This document shows, in pieces, positions 27,391-37,685 of a stretch of DNA of 64,000 nt. Both the position numbers and the translations under genes were made by a program. Within the stretch, counting starts at the first letter, position 1. Each line of letters starts with the position of its first letter. The notes under the pieces were generated by a model, which made no database searches, was not told where the DNA came from, and saw nothing but the letters and a program-made list of their open reading frames with translations. The stretch covers positions 124,001 to 188,000 of the forward strand of contig BAABWY010000003.1 in NCBI GenBank assembly GCA_040367435.1. The letters are read 5' to 3'. This DNA is from Hyphomicrobiales bacterium 4NK60-0047b (GTDB taxonomy: Bacteria > Pseudomonadota > Alphaproteobacteria > Rhizobiales > HXMU1428-3).

Positions 27391-29462
27391 CGTGTCATTC
27401 TCAAATTTTTGGAAATAAGCATATGTTTTACTTAAGTCTAGGCCTAAAGAAGTTTCATTGCTTGCTCGCCCTCCTTTTGGTCTTTTTAGTATCATGTTTT
27501 CTTTATCTCATTTCTTTTGCTTCCCTCGCCTTTTCAGCTGACCATCAAGCTTTTTCCGCCCAACAAACCATGCTTATCCTTGATGGCTCTGGGTCTATGT
27601 GGGGGAAGATAAAAGATGGTCACAAAATTTTAGTGGCTAGAAAAGCAATTGCCGGTGCTATTCGCCCTTTTGAAGGAAAATTAAACCTTGGGCTGATGTC
27701 TTATGGACATAGAAAACGAGCGGCATGCCTGGATATTCAGCTTCTTAAACAAACATCACCTTTAAACCCTCTTCAATATTCTCGCATTGTAAATCGCATT
27801 AAACCCATTGGTAAAACGCCGATTACGTCTACTTTGAATTCAGCTGTTAAAATTTTAAATAGAAAAGGCCCTGTTGGATCATCCATTATCCTTCTTGCCG
27901 ATGGGCCAGAGAATTGCCGAAAAGATCCATGCTCATTAATCACAGCCGAATTTGCGAAAAGAAACAAACTGATTGTGCATGTGATTGCTTTTTCGATGTT
28001 GCCTAAAGATGCAAAATCTCTGCGTTGTTTATCTAAAAATAGTGGTGGTAGTTTTCATACTCCTTCAAACAAAGAAACTTTGGAAATTGCCCTTACAGCC
28101 GCTTTAAATTCTAGTTTAAAAGGCCTCCCTCTTAAGGCACCGATCAATAAAAAACCTGTCCCTAAAAAGATTATTGTTAAGCCTGGCATTAAACTTTCAG
28201 CCCACCTTGGAGCGAAAAGCCCTGCTTTGAAAAAGGGTATCTCATGGAAAATTGAAAAATTAACAGATGAGAAGATTGCAGAGCGCGACTTACCTCCCTG
28301 GACTAGTAAAAGAGCAGAAACCGAATTTGATTTATCTCCTGGAGCTTATCGTATTGTTGCTGACTTTGATGACTATCAAGTCATTAGAGACATTGAAATT
28401 AAAAAGAACAGGCGTGAATTGGCACGTTTTGTTTTTGATTTAAGCCAATTTCAACTGCCTGCTGGATGGGCACTTCCTGACAGCCGATCTGGTTTTGGTA
28501 AATTGTTACTTGAACGCCAAGCGGATTTAAGACAAAAGACTAATTCACCTCACCAAAAAAGTGAGACTCTCCTTTATGATTTAGCTAAGACTTCAGAAAT
28601 TCGCTTAATCCCTGCAGGTACTTATAAAGTTTCAGGTATTGAGAATGGGAAAATGAAGAACTGGTTTTTGCACGCAGCACCTGGCAAACTTATTCAAATT
28701 CCTATTTGGCAAAAAACAGGTCGTATCCGCTTTGATTTAAAAAATGCCTCAAACGGCACCGCTTTATCAGCGCCATATATCAAAATATACAGAACCGACC
28801 TGAAACCTGATAAGTTAGTAGAGACAGCTCGTTCTCGGGCAAAGGCTCCTCAATTTGATCTCGCACCTGGAAAATATCTAGCGCATATAACTGATGGTTA
28901 TTCATCGATGCGTCATAGTTTCTCTATCAAATCCGGAGATTCTTCGAAAGAAGCACTTTCTCTTGAGCAGGGATCTCTAAAAATTCAAATTTCTAATCAA
29001 ACTCCGGAAGAAGCCCCGCACCTTGAAGTTTTGAGAATTCAAAAGAACTCTGACATAAAACACATCACTGACCTTTCTGATTTTCAAAATGAAATTAAAC
29101 TTTCTCCTGGAAAATACAGACTTATCTACAGAACTTCGCAGACAGATGGGGCACGTATAAAAGATGTTGAGATTAAAAATGACGAAACAAAAACTGTAAA
29201 ATTTGCTTCTCGCCAAACCCTGGTGAGCTTTTTAATTTCAAAACGCAGCGATGCTCTCTCTCGCCATCAAATATTTTGGCAGTTATTTGATCAAAAAGGA
29301 ACTATGGTTTGGCAAAGTGTTGAACCAAAGCCAAGTTTGTACTTATCTGCTGGGACGTACAAAATAGTGGCAGAGATTGGAAACGATAAATTTAGATCAA
29401 AGCTTAGAATAAAGGGAAGAAAACCCAAAATTTTTGATTTATCTGACAAGCAAATCAACTAA
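27387..29462 (+). CDS. Exported VWA-domain protein with intact MIDAS
   Basis: 691 residues from ATG 27387; the ATG at 27423 would leave a normal signal peptide (hydrophobic FHCLLALLLVFLVSCFLYLISF, cleavage near FSA). The VWA domain (about 55-240) has a complete metal site: DGSGSMWG, Thr in IGKTPITSTL and Asp in LLADGPENC. Four or more beta-sandwich-like repeats follow, each with a PG-x-Y turn (LSPGAYRIVADF, LAPGKYLAHITD, LSPGKYRLIYRT, LSAGTYKIVAEI). It should bind a ligand in the periplasm; no partner is known. The next gene is its paralogue. Confidence 0.85.
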   Translation: MTCHSQIFGNKHMFYLSLGLKKFHCLLALLLVFLVSCFLYLISFASLAFSADHQAFSAQQTMLILDGSGSMWGKIKDGHKILVARKAIAGAIRPFEGKLNLGLMSYGHRKRAACLDIQLLKQTSPLNPLQYSRIVNRIKPIGKTPITSTLNSAVKILNRKGPVGSSIILLADGPENCRKDPCSLITAEFAKRNKLIVHVIAFSMLPKDAKSLRCLSKNSGGSFHTPSNKETLEIALTAALNSSLKGLPLKAPINKKPVPKKIIVKPGIKLSAHLGAKSPALKKGISWKIEKLTDEKIAERDLPPWTSKRAETEFDLSPGAYRIVADFDDYQVIRDIEIKKNRRELARFVFDLSQFQLPAGWALPDSRSGFGKLLLERQADLRQKTNSPHQKSETLLYDLAKTSEIRLIPAGTYKVSGIENGKMKNWFLHAAPGKLIQIPIWQKTGRIRFDLKNASNGTALSAPYIKIYRTDLKPDKLVETARSRAKAPQFDLAPGKYLAHITDGYSSMRHSFSIKSGDSSKEALSLEQGSLKIQISNQTPEEAPHLEVLRIQKNSDIKHITDLSDFQNEIKLSPGKYRLIYRTSQTDGARIKDVEIKNDETKTVKFASRQTLVSFLISKRSDALSRHQIFWQLFDQKGTMVWQSVEPKPSLYLSAGTYKIVAEIGNDKFRSKLRIKGRKPKIFDLSDKQIN

Positions 29463-29596
29463 GGTCTACATCCTATAGTAGTTACACTTTTGGCAAACCA
29501 AAACGACATTAGGTTTATGAAAGTCATAGATTTATGAAAATTGAACTCGTTTTTAATTTTTGTATCTTACTATTTAAACAACAGAATGAGAACGTT

Positions 29597-31261
29597 ATGT
29601 CTCCAAATAAACTCAATATCTCTAAGGCTTACAAAAGAGCTTCGAACAATCAAAATAGGCACACTGCAGCATATAAATTAGCGCTTTGTCTTTTTTGTAG
29701 TTTATTGTTTTTGCCCAGCACTTCCTTCAAAGCAGTGGCTCAAACTGATAATACTCCTTCGGTTGTTTTTATATATGGCTTATCAAAAAGCATGTGGGCA
29801 AAGCTGGATAATGAGATCAAGGTCACTATCACTCAGAAGGCTCTTGCCAGCGCATTAAAAACTTTTGATAAAAAGATCAATGCTGGATTACTGGCTTATG
29901 GTCACATAGCTAGTCGTGGCTGTAATTCTGTTCAAGTTATCAAGACTTTGCAGAAATTAAACGCCTCAACCTTTGTGCCTGTGATTAACCCGTTACGACC
30001 ACGCGGAGCCGCGCCGATCGGTCAATCTTTGCTTGATGCAGCCAGTTTAGCGAAAGACAAATCCAAACCTTTGCGCATTATTCTACTAAGTGATGGTGCT
30101 GGTAAATGCCCGCTTGATCCATGTGAGACCGCTTTAAGTTTAAATGGGGCAAACCCTAATATTACGATTGATGTTATTGGCATTGGCAAAGCAAACTCCC
30201 CAACCATTAATCCGCTTAGTTGTGTGATTTCTCCTTCAAATGGCAAGCTCACTTATGCAAGAACAGCAAAAGAAATTAGCGTTGCCCTTGGAGCCAGCAT
30301 TGAACGCGCGAAGCTTGTAAAGCCTGTTCTTGTTACTCAAAACAAACTACAAGAAAAAGATGAAAACTCATGGGCTGGCGCGACTGAGATTGTTGTAACG
30401 CCAACAAAAAAAACAATTACTGGTGCTGTCGAGAATGAAGGTAAGACAGAGATTAAGGATAAGTTTCAGCAGAACAACTTGAAGATTAACACGACACATG
30501 GCGGTCTTGCCCTTGTTGCTCATTTAAATGATGGGGGCGCTGAAATAAAAACAGGGCTTGTTTGGCGGATTTACAATGAAAAACCCGATAAGAAAACCGG
30601 CAAACACAAACTTATTAGTGCGCACCGCACTGCGGCGCCTGTCATGTCTCTTTCCAAGGGAACATATTTGATTAATGCTGCCTATGGTCGTTCATTTTTA
30701 ACACGCAAAGTTAAAGTAGAGCCAGGTAAGAACTCAACAGAACATTTCATACTCAATGCAGGTGGTTTGCGCATTAGTTCTGTTCTTGCAAATGGCACAC
30801 CGATCTCTGAAAACAAGGTAACGTTTGATATTTATTCTGATGAACGTGACCAATTTGGTAAACGGCTTAAGGTGATTGGTAAAGTCAGACCCGGTGTTGT
30901 TGTTCGCCTCAATGCTGGGATTTATCATGTTGTTAGCACTTATGGTGACGCAAATGCGCAATCAAGAGCTGATATTTCTCTTGTCGCTGGTAAATTAACT
31001 GAAGCAACGATTAATCATCGTTCAGCTAAGGTTACTTTTAAACTGGTTTACCAAAAAGGCGGGGAAGCTCTTGCCGATACGAAATGGAGCCTACTTTCGC
31101 CTAGGGGAGATTTAATCAAGAAAAGCGCTGGTGCTTTGCCTACTCATATCTTAGCTGCTGGAGATTATACAATCCTTGCTGAACGAGGCACTCAAAAATA
31201 TAGTCAAAGTTTCACTGTTACAGCTGGTGACGCAAAGCAAGTTGAAGTGATTATTCAGTAA
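29597..31261 (+). CDS. Exported VWA-domain paralogue with degenerate MIDAS
   Basis: The start at 29597 gives 554 residues with a signal peptide (ALCLFCSLLFLPSTSF, cleavage near VAQ); an upstream in-frame ATG at 29534 is possible. The VWA domain aligns with the upstream gene, but the metal site reads YGLSKSMW instead of DGSGSMW and GAAPIGQSL instead of GKTPITSTL, so the first Asp and the Thr are lost; the later LLSDGAGKC keeps its Asp. Three PG-x-Y or AG-x-Y repeats follow (LSKGTYLINAAY, LNAGIYHVVSTY, LAAGDYTILAER). It likely arose by duplication. Confidence 0.82.
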   Translation: MSPNKLNISKAYKRASNNQNRHTAAYKLALCLFCSLLFLPSTSFKAVAQTDNTPSVVFIYGLSKSMWAKLDNEIKVTITQKALASALKTFDKKINAGLLAYGHIASRGCNSVQVIKTLQKLNASTFVPVINPLRPRGAAPIGQSLLDAASLAKDKSKPLRIILLSDGAGKCPLDPCETALSLNGANPNITIDVIGIGKANSPTINPLSCVISPSNGKLTYARTAKEISVALGASIERAKLVKPVLVTQNKLQEKDENSWAGATEIVVTPTKKTITGAVENEGKTEIKDKFQQNNLKINTTHGGLALVAHLNDGGAEIKTGLVWRIYNEKPDKKTGKHKLISAHRTAAPVMSLSKGTYLINAAYGRSFLTRKVKVEPGKNSTEHFILNAGGLRISSVLANGTPISENKVTFDIYSDERDQFGKRLKVIGKVRPGVVVRLNAGIYHVVSTYGDANAQSRADISLVAGKLTEATINHRSAKVTFKLVYQKGGEALADTKWSLLSPRGDLIKKSAGALPTHILAAGDYTILAERGTQKYSQSFTVTAGDAKQVEVIIQ

Positions 31262-31264
31262 TAC

Positions 31265-31500
31265 CTCTCACGGCTATTCGATGAGCTAAAGCTCATAGTC
31301 CTCCGAGAGGCGGTGCTAGGCACCGGGCTGCGCTGACGCTATGCCATGTCCTGATGCCGAAAAGGCATCACTCCTTTAGTTTTCTCTCACGGCTATTCGA
31401 TGAGCTAAAGCTCATAGGCCTCCGAGAGGCGGTGCTAGGCACCGGGCTGCGCTGACGCTGCGCCATGTCCTGATGCCGAAAAGGCATCACTCCTTCTTCG
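31265..31500 (+). repeat. Family B element, two tandem copies
   Basis: Copies at 31265-31377 and 31384-31500 are offset by 119 bases and differ by only a few bases. Each starts CTCTCACGGCTATTC and has four hairpins: arms ATGAGCT/AGCTCAT, GGTGC/GCACC, GCG/CGC and TGATGCC/GGCATCA (loop GAAAA), and ends near CTCCTT. The first begins 4 bases after the VWA stop codon. Confidence 0.85.
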
Positions 31501-31530
31501 GGTAGCTAACTCTGTGATGCAGTATTTAAT

Positions 31531-31566
31531 AAAAAACCCGCAAGATGTTTTATCTTGCGGGTTTTT
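31531..31566. terminator. Bidirectional terminator between VWA and thrS
   Basis: A 15-16-bp stem with A-tract and T-tract arms: AAAAAACCCGCAAGAT (31531-31546) pairs with ATCTTGCGGGTTTTT (31552-31566) around GTTTT. It serves the + VWA unit and the - thrS gene. Confidence 0.92.
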
Positions 31567-31585
31567 CTGTTTTATTCCTTAAAAG

Positions 31586-33505
31586 CTATCTCATGTCTGG
31601 TGGGGTAGCTTCTTTGACCAAGGCCTCGATGGCTTCGTCAACATTCACAACCTCTTGGTCTTTTGATCCTAGGCGACGAATTGAGACTGTGTCTTCTTCA
31701 GCTTCGCGTTTACCGATGACAAAAAGCACCGGCACTTTTGCATGTGAATGCTCGCGTACTTTGTAGTTGATTTTCTCATTGCGAATATCAAGCGTTGCCG
31801 TAAGGCCAGCTGCTTTTAATTTATCCATGACTTTTTCAGCAAATGGTTCTGCTTCAGAAACAATTGTACAAACAGCCACTTGCTGCGGTGCTAACCAGAG
31901 TGGGAAACGACCAGCATAGTGCTCAATTAAAATGCCACAGAACCGCTCAAGTGAGCCAAACATCGCGCGATGGATCATCACAGGGTGGGCTTTGTCACCG
32001 TCTGAACCGATAAAGAAGGCGCCAAGTCTGCCCGGCAGATTCAAATCCACCTGGACTGTACCGCATTGCCAATCACGGCCGATTGCATCACGAAGCACAT
32101 ATTCAAGCTTTGGCCCGTAAAACGCGCCTTCGCCAGGGTTGAGCTCATAGCTCATACCGGCTTTTTCAACGGCGGTTTTAAGCGCTGCTTCAGACTTATC
32201 CCAAACTTCATCAGAGCCAACGCGTTTTTCTGGACGATCTGAGAATTTGATAATCACATCTTCAAAACCAAAGTCTTTGTAAATAGATAGGATCATTTCA
32301 TTCAGATGAACGCATTCTTCTGTGATTTGCTCTTCAGTACAGAAGACATGCGCATCATCTTGTGTGAAGTGGCGCACACGCATCATACCGTGCAAGGCAC
32401 CAGAGGGTTCATATCTGTGAACTTTACCGAATTCTGCTACACGATAAGGAAGGTCGCGATATGACTTTAAACCATTTTTAAAAATCTGAACGTGACCTGG
32501 GCAGTTCATTGGTTTACAGCAATAAACTCGCTCATCTGGTGTTTCTGTGGTGAACATATGCTCACCAAATTTTTCCCAGTGACCTGATTTTTCCCACAGT
32601 CCTTTATCCATCATGTCAGGGCTGTTAACTTCTTTATAATCGTTTTCTTCCTGGCGACGGCGCATATACGCGATCAGCGTTTGGAACAATCTCCAGCCTT
32701 TATCATGCCAGAAAACAGAACCTGGTGCTTCTTCCTGGAAGTGGAATAAATCCATCTCACGGCCTAAGCGGCGGTGATCGCGCTTCTCAGCCTCTTCTAA
32801 ACGGTGAAGGTAAGCCTTTAATTCTTTATCAGAACTCCAGGCCGTTCCATAGATACGCTGAAGCATTGGGTTGTTTGAATCGCCGCGCCAATAAGCGCCG
32901 GCTAATTTAAGTAGTTTAAAGCCGGTTCCGATTTGCCCTGTTGAGACCATGTGCGGCCCACGGCAAAGGTCCATCCATTCCCCTTGTTTATACATCTTAA
33001 GGTCTTCACCTTCAGGAATGGCATCAACCAGTTCAACCTTGAAGTTTTCTCCTTTAGCCTTGAAATGTTCAATGGCTTTTTCACGGCTCCAATATTCTTT
33101 GGTGAAGGGTTCGTTTTTCTTGATGATTTCATGCATTTTCGCTTCGATTTTTTCTAAATCATCAAGGCTAAACGGCTCTTCTCTTGCAAAGTCATAAAAG
33201 AAACCATCTTCAATCACGGGCCCAATTGTCACTTGGGTTTCTGGCCAGAGGGTTTGCACAGCTTCTGCCATCACATGGGCAGCGTCATGGCGGATCAACT
33301 CAAGAGCTTCTTCATTGTCTCTTGTGATAATGCCAACTTGGCCGTTTTTCTCAATTGGGTCTGCTAAATCTTGCAGCTCGCCATCCAGGGAAATTGCCAG
33401 TGCTTTTTTTGATAGTGATTTAGAGATGGATAATGCGAGTTCTGAGCCTGTGATGCCGTCATCATAGTCACGAACTGAGCCATCGGGAAATGTTAGTGAA
33501 ACCAT
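31586..33505 (-). CDS. thrS: Threonyl-tRNA synthetase
   Basis: The start at 33505 (AGAGG before it) is preferred over an in-frame start 24 bases upstream; 639 residues. The order is normal: TGS domain (1-60, [18 protein letters not shown]), SAD editing domain ([12 protein letters not shown], later [22 protein letters not shown]), class II core ([34 protein letters not shown]) and anticodon domain ([20 protein letters not shown]). It charges tRNA-Thr and edits serine. Confidence 0.98.
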   Translation of the reverse strand: MVSLTFPDGSVRDYDDGITGSELALSISKSLSKKALAISLDGELQDLADPIEKNGQVGIITRDNEEALELIRHDAAHVMAEAVQTLWPETQVTIGPVIEDGFFYDFAREEPFSLDDLEKIEAKMHEIIKKNEPFTKEYWSREKAIEHFKAKGENFKVELVDAIPEGEDLKMYKQGEWMDLCRGPHMVSTGQIGTGFKLLKLAGAYWRGDSNNPMLQRIYGTAWSSDKELKAYLHRLEEAEKRDHRRLGREMDLFHFQEEAPGSVFWHDKGWRLFQTLIAYMRRRQEENDYKEVNSPDMMDKGLWEKSGHWEKFGEHMFTTETPDERVYCCKPMNCPGHVQIFKNGLKSYRDLPYRVAEFGKVHRYEPSGALHGMMRVRHFTQDDAHVFCTEEQITEECVHLNEMILSIYKDFGFEDVIIKFSDRPEKRVGSDEVWDKSEAALKTAVEKAGMSYELNPGEGAFYGPKLEYVLRDAIGRDWQCGTVQVDLNLPGRLGAFFIGSDGDKAHPVMIHRAMFGSLERFCGILIEHYAGRFPLWLAPQQVAVCTIVSEAEPFAEKVMDKLKAAGLTATLDIRNEKINYKVREHSHAKVPVLFVIGKREAEEDTVSIRRLGSKDQEVVNVDEAIEALVKEATPPDMR

Positions 33506-33957
33506 TTGGAAACCTCTCAATCGCTGCAAACCAGTGCAGGTAAGTGGAAAATTGAAGTCTAAGACTTTATTTAAATAATTAGAATAAGGGGCATCTACAC
33601 GTTTTAGGGTAGAAAGTCCAGTGTTTGAAGCTAAGGCCTATTTTATTTAGCAACATTGATCGCTTTTAGCTTCTCTGACTAGGCCATCAACATATTAAGT
33701 CATGTGTATAACTGACATTGGGCATCTCGTCATCACTGGCCAATTCGGCTAAAATCGCGGTACTGAATCGCGCCTTTTTTCTTTGTTCAAATCTATAGAG
33801 TGATATCAAGCCTTTAGAACAACTGATTAAGAACATTCAGACTGAGTTTCTTATATTACCAATCTATTTGTCTTTTGTGCTGATTGGATTTTTCACTTTC
33901 AGATACTTTGCTTTAGCTTGAATACTAAGCTTTGGCTAAAAGGGAATAGACATTTAG
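33506..33957. other. Intergenic region, divergent promoters
   Basis: 452 AT-rich bases between thrS (leftward) and the membrane patatin (rightward). I see no hairpin repeat, tRNA or leader peptide with threonine codons; promoters are expected but not recognised. Confidence 0.4.
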
Positions 33958-36885
33958 ATGTTTACGGCTCGCTCAATAGTCGATTTTGTAGCAGATGTCT
34001 GGCGCGATGTGCGCCGGCTCTTGCTTGTCCTTTGGCTTTGCCGTGTTAGTACTGCAAGTGCATTACTTGCGTTGGTTCTTAGTTTCTTACCACAAGTTCA
34101 AGACCTCTATACAGAGCTTACTTATTATCAAAACCCAACAACGGCTGATTATATAAATACATTCAAATTCTGGTTTACCTTTTATGGGTTGAGTTTTCTT
34201 TGGGCATTTATTGTTCATTATTGCGCGCGGACGGTGTTATCTTTTGAAAGCTGGCCATTGTCTCGGGGTGATGAGGCGGCTTATGCTTATTGGATTGAAG
34301 CTGTGCCTCGTTATCTGGGGTGGACTTGTATCATTGCCATATTCATTGGCCAGGTAAATGCGCTAAGAAACCTGCAAATTGACGATCAATTTCTCATTAG
34401 CAGCGCGCCAAACCAATTTATTCTGCCGCTTATATTTGTACTTGGTGGTTTAGTTCTTGTTCAAACGATTACGCGACGTTTAGGGCGCTCGGCTTTTATT
34501 CTTTCTGGCATTGCCATTCTTTATTGGCTAGCTGCTGCAAGTGATCTATATTTTAAAACACGCCTTGCTGAGCATTATCGTATGCAGGTTTTGCATAACT
34601 TAGCTCTCCCATTGGTAACCATTTTGTGGGGGGTTGTATTTTACACATTTGTTGCAAAACGGAGGGCGCTTCTTGGCTTTTTAACTAGAGTGCTTCCTGC
34701 GTCGCACCGATTTATGCTTCGCCGTACACGGGCCCTTTCCGAATATCTTCCCATTCAAGTTCGCCCCAATCACACACAGCAACTTAAAGCCAACAGTCCC
34801 AAGTTTTTCCCCTTTCGTAAATTAGGGCTCTTTCGTTTTGAAGCTCCTTCTGAGAATGTACGCGGGCTGATGCTTGGTCTTTTCGCGCTCACGTTAGTTA
34901 TGATTATTTGGGCATTATTTGCTCTTAATAGCCCTGACCAGCCGCCATTTGAAATTGGACGTGCCTTGTTATTGCCTGTCTTACTTTCAATTTGGGTGCC
35001 ACTCCTTACTACCGTTACGTTTCTTTCAAACCAATTACGGTTTCCTTTTCTCACCGTGTTCATCATTTGTGGCATTGCGCTTAGTTGGGGCTTTGGAGAC
35101 AATCATGATGTTGAACTGACGTCTGTCATACAGAAAAAAGACACACAGAAAATCTCTGATAAACTTAGCTCTCCCGTGCAAGGCTCACAAAAGTTAGCTT
35201 TAAAAAAAGCGCTTGAAATTTGGATGGATCATCATAATTGCAAGGAAACGCCGCGGGCCTGCCCGCCGCCTATTCTCATTGCCGCAAGTGGCGGTGCCTC
35301 TCGCTCTGCATTTTTTGTAGCAACAGTTCTTGGTGAATTACACGATAATCCCTCTCTTTTCTGGCCCAAGCAATTGCCAAATTCTGAACGCCCGAAAACG
35401 GCTCAAGATGTGGCTAAACATATTTTCGCGATCTCTTCTGTCTCAGGAGGGTCTTTAGGAAGTGCTGCTTATGCGGCTTCATTAAAGACAAGCTCTTCCA
35501 GCCTTTATGGAACGGATCCTTGTAAGGGGCAGCCTTTGCGGCAAGACGGATTATTGTTTTCTGTGCCAACGGCCTCTAAGGATAAAGTTTACTATCAGCC
35601 CAATTGGAAAAACTGTTTGCAGGCGATTACAGCTGGCGACTTTTTATCACCAGCGATGATCTCTTTCGCATTTCGTGATAATCTTGCGCTTTCAAGTCTT
35701 ATCGGGTTACTCACAAAAACAGACCGAGCAAAAAGTCTGGAGCAGGCATGGCACAAACGGTTTCAGTATTTGACAGAGCGCCCTCACCTAGTAGAGCCGC
35801 TTCTTTCTTATGTCCCTAATGAAGAACACTGGTTGCCACTTTTATTATTAAATGGCACATCTGTTTCGACAGGCAAGAGGGTGATAGCAACGCCGTTAGA
35901 GCCTAGTTACAATATCAGAGATAAAATTCAATTTGCTCCTTATTTGGCAAGTGCGGATCAGAGCCAGTCGTCTGCCTCACCGATTGTTTCAATTTTCACA
36001 GACAGTTTGGATCTCCATGAACTTCTGGCGCATAAAATTGACGATGGCCAACTAGCAGCAGAAAATTGGGACAGTGAACAATCTCAAGAGGCCATTCCTG
36101 ATATTTCCATCTCCAAGGCTATTTCGCTTTCGGCTCGTTTTCCTTTGATTTCTCCGCACGGAAATTTACGCAATGTACAGGGACGGATTATCGACCGGGT
36201 TGTTGATGGGGGGTATTTTGACAATTCAGGGATGCTAACAACTTTGGAGCTTGCCAAAGCAATTGAAACTCTTTCAAACAATGCTTTGAAGCCCATTCTC
36301 ATTCAAATTAGCAACCACCCGGTTACGCTGAAAGAGAGCCCAGAACATTTACAAAGCGCAGAAAAGTTTCGCTGCCCTGAGCATAGTTTTGTTAATCACA
36401 ACCCACCACCAGAAGAGCACCAATTTTTACCTGAGCTAACCTCAGTTACCAGCGCGCTATTAAATGCACGTGTCGCCCGAGGGAGCCATGCGATCGCGCT
36501 TGCCGGTATTGATGGCCAAGACAGGTTTGTCCATTTTCAAGTGGCTGGGATTAAAGATGAGCTTGGATCTAGCAAACGGCTTTCAATGAGTTGGTGGCTT
36601 TCGAAATCTGTTCAGAACGCTTTGAACAATCAAATGAAGTGGAAACGGGATGATAGACAAAGCGAGAACCTCACCTTAAATCAAAAATTAAATCCGGCCT
36701 TTTGTGCTATTCGCAAATTTAGAAAAGCACAGTTGAACCATTGGAAACATCGGGTGAAGCCTCAAAAGCTGAAAGAGGAAAATGCTATTGCTCGCGGCCA
36801 AACTGAGGGGAAATCTGATAGGGAAGACCGGGTAAGTCCTACTGAAGTGGATGGTACTTTCACAGGTTCAATAAAACAGAAGTAA
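33958..36885 (+). CDS. Large multi-span membrane protein with C-terminal patatin domain
   Basis: 975 residues. The first 400 hold about eight hydrophobic segments (for example near 27-45, 66-90, 115-130, 145-168, 176-192, 213-230, 305-325, 335-360). A patatin-like domain follows from about 425: PPILIAASGGASRSAFFVATVLGEL has the oxyanion GGxxR-like loop, AISSVSGGSLGSAAYA has the nucleophile Ser in S-x-S-x-G rather than G-x-S-x-G, and VVDGGYFDNSGM has the catalytic Asp in DGG. A membrane-bound lipid acyl hydrolase is likely. The last 60 residues are charged. Confidence 0.85.
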   Translation: MFTARSIVDFVADVWRDVRRLLLVLWLCRVSTASALLALVLSFLPQVQDLYTELTYYQNPTTADYINTFKFWFTFYGLSFLWAFIVHYCARTVLSFESWPLSRGDEAAYAYWIEAVPRYLGWTCIIAIFIGQVNALRNLQIDDQFLISSAPNQFILPLIFVLGGLVLVQTITRRLGRSAFILSGIAILYWLAAASDLYFKTRLAEHYRMQVLHNLALPLVTILWGVVFYTFVAKRRALLGFLTRVLPASHRFMLRRTRALSEYLPIQVRPNHTQQLKANSPKFFPFRKLGLFRFEAPSENVRGLMLGLFALTLVMIIWALFALNSPDQPPFEIGRALLLPVLLSIWVPLLTTVTFLSNQLRFPFLTVFIICGIALSWGFGDNHDVELTSVIQKKDTQKISDKLSSPVQGSQKLALKKALEIWMDHHNCKETPRACPPPILIAASGGASRSAFFVATVLGELHDNPSLFWPKQLPNSERPKTAQDVAKHIFAISSVSGGSLGSAAYAASLKTSSSSLYGTDPCKGQPLRQDGLLFSVPTASKDKVYYQPNWKNCLQAITAGDFLSPAMISFAFRDNLALSSLIGLLTKTDRAKSLEQAWHKRFQYLTERPHLVEPLLSYVPNEEHWLPLLLLNGTSVSTGKRVIATPLEPSYNIRDKIQFAPYLASADQSQSSASPIVSIFTDSLDLHELLAHKIDDGQLAAENWDSEQSQEAIPDISISKAISLSARFPLISPHGNLRNVQGRIIDRVVDGGYFDNSGMLTTLELAKAIETLSNNALKPILIQISNHPVTLKESPEHLQSAEKFRCPEHSFVNHNPPPEEHQFLPELTSVTSALLNARVARGSHAIALAGIDGQDRFVHFQVAGIKDELGSSKRLSMSWWLSKSVQNALNNQMKWKRDDRQSENLTLNQKLNPAFCAIRKFRKAQLNHWKHRVKPQKLKEENAIARGQTEGKSDREDRVSPTEVDGTFTGSIKQK

Positions 36886-36895
36886 TGGCCATAGC

Positions 36896-37234
36896 TCAGT
36901 TGTTGTTTTGTTTTTCATCTTTTTGACCCAAACTCTTTTTTCTCCAAACTCCATAAGCCCAGGCTTTCCAAAGCGGGTAAGTAACATCTGTTAAATCCGG
37001 GGCTGGATCAAACCCATGACTGCCGCCTGGCCCACATCGCCATACACGCGACAAAGTTAGCCAAAACCCTTTCCATGCTCCATTTAGATTTATTGCGTCG
37101 ATTGCATATAATGAGCAGCTTGGTTCATGACGACATTGCCGCCCCATAATCGCTGAGAGAGAATATCGGTAGACATAAATCGGCAGTTTTAGTGCCCAGC
37201 GCGTAGATAAATCTAATAGAGTTATTATATTCAT
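36896..37234 (-). CDS. yidD: YidD membrane insertion efficiency factor
   Basis: 112 residues. The family signature is nearly complete: IYVYRYSLSAIMGRQCRHEPSCSLYAIDAINLNGAWKGFWLTLSRVWRCGPGGSHGFDPAP, with its conserved Cys residues. YidD aids YidC-dependent membrane insertion. It follows the IscU-like gene by 4 bases and converges with the patatin gene, 10 bases apart. Confidence 0.95.
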   Translation of the reverse strand: MNIITLLDLSTRWALKLPIYVYRYSLSAIMGRQCRHEPSCSLYAIDAINLNGAWKGFWLTLSRVWRCGPGGSHGFDPAPDLTDVTYPLWKAWAYGVWRKKSLGQKDEKQNNN

Positions 37235-37238
37235 GGCC

Positions 37239-37685
37239 TTAACTTTTTGTGTTTTTTTTCAACACCTCGTCTAACGCTGCCAGTGTTGCTTCGAATACAA
37301 GCATCATTGATGTGTGCCTGGGTTTGTAGTCTTTTACCGGATAGAGCACTTCGAGGTCTGACCACATGCCTTTAGGTGCTGGTCCATCTTCTTTAAGCAT
37401 AGCTAACATTTCATCTCTAATGGCCTCAATATCACCTTTGGTTAAACCAATGGCATTTTGGGCCATCACTGAGGCAGCCGCCTGGCCGAGAAGGCATGCT
37501 TCAACTGTTTGACCATATTTGCTTATTTTTCCATCTGTAACATTCAGGTCGACATGAATTTTTGAGCCACATAATTTTGAACTTTTGGTCGCAGACCCGT
37601 CTGCCTCTTCAAAAGCTGCCGTTTGAGGCATTGAAGCGACCACTTCTAGAATTTTGGTGCTGTAAATATCTTCCGGGGCGTTCAT
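37239..37685 (-). CDS. IscU-like iron-sulfur scaffold protein
   Basis: 148 residues with the three scaffold cysteine positions: KLCGSKIHVDL, VEACLLGQAAASVMAQNAIG and a late region PRHTSMMLVFEATLAAL in which the third Cys is absent (His-Thr instead). The variation occurs in the alphaproteobacterial members found beside yidD. Its role in Fe-S assembly is therefore uncertain. It starts a two-gene unit with yidD. Confidence 0.85.
   Translation of the reverse strand: MNAPEDIYSTKILEVVASMPQTAAFEEADGSATKSSKLCGSKIHVDLNVTDGKISKYGQTVEACLLGQAAASVMAQNAIGLTKGDIEAIRDEMLAMLKEDGPAPKGMWSDLEVLYPVKDYKPRHTSMMLVFEATLAALDEVLKKNTKS

Noticed and set aside
33506-33957. tRNA or T-box-like leader near thrS
   Set aside because: A TTCAAATC stretch near 33785 resembles a T-loop, but no acceptor or anticodon stem can be built around it.
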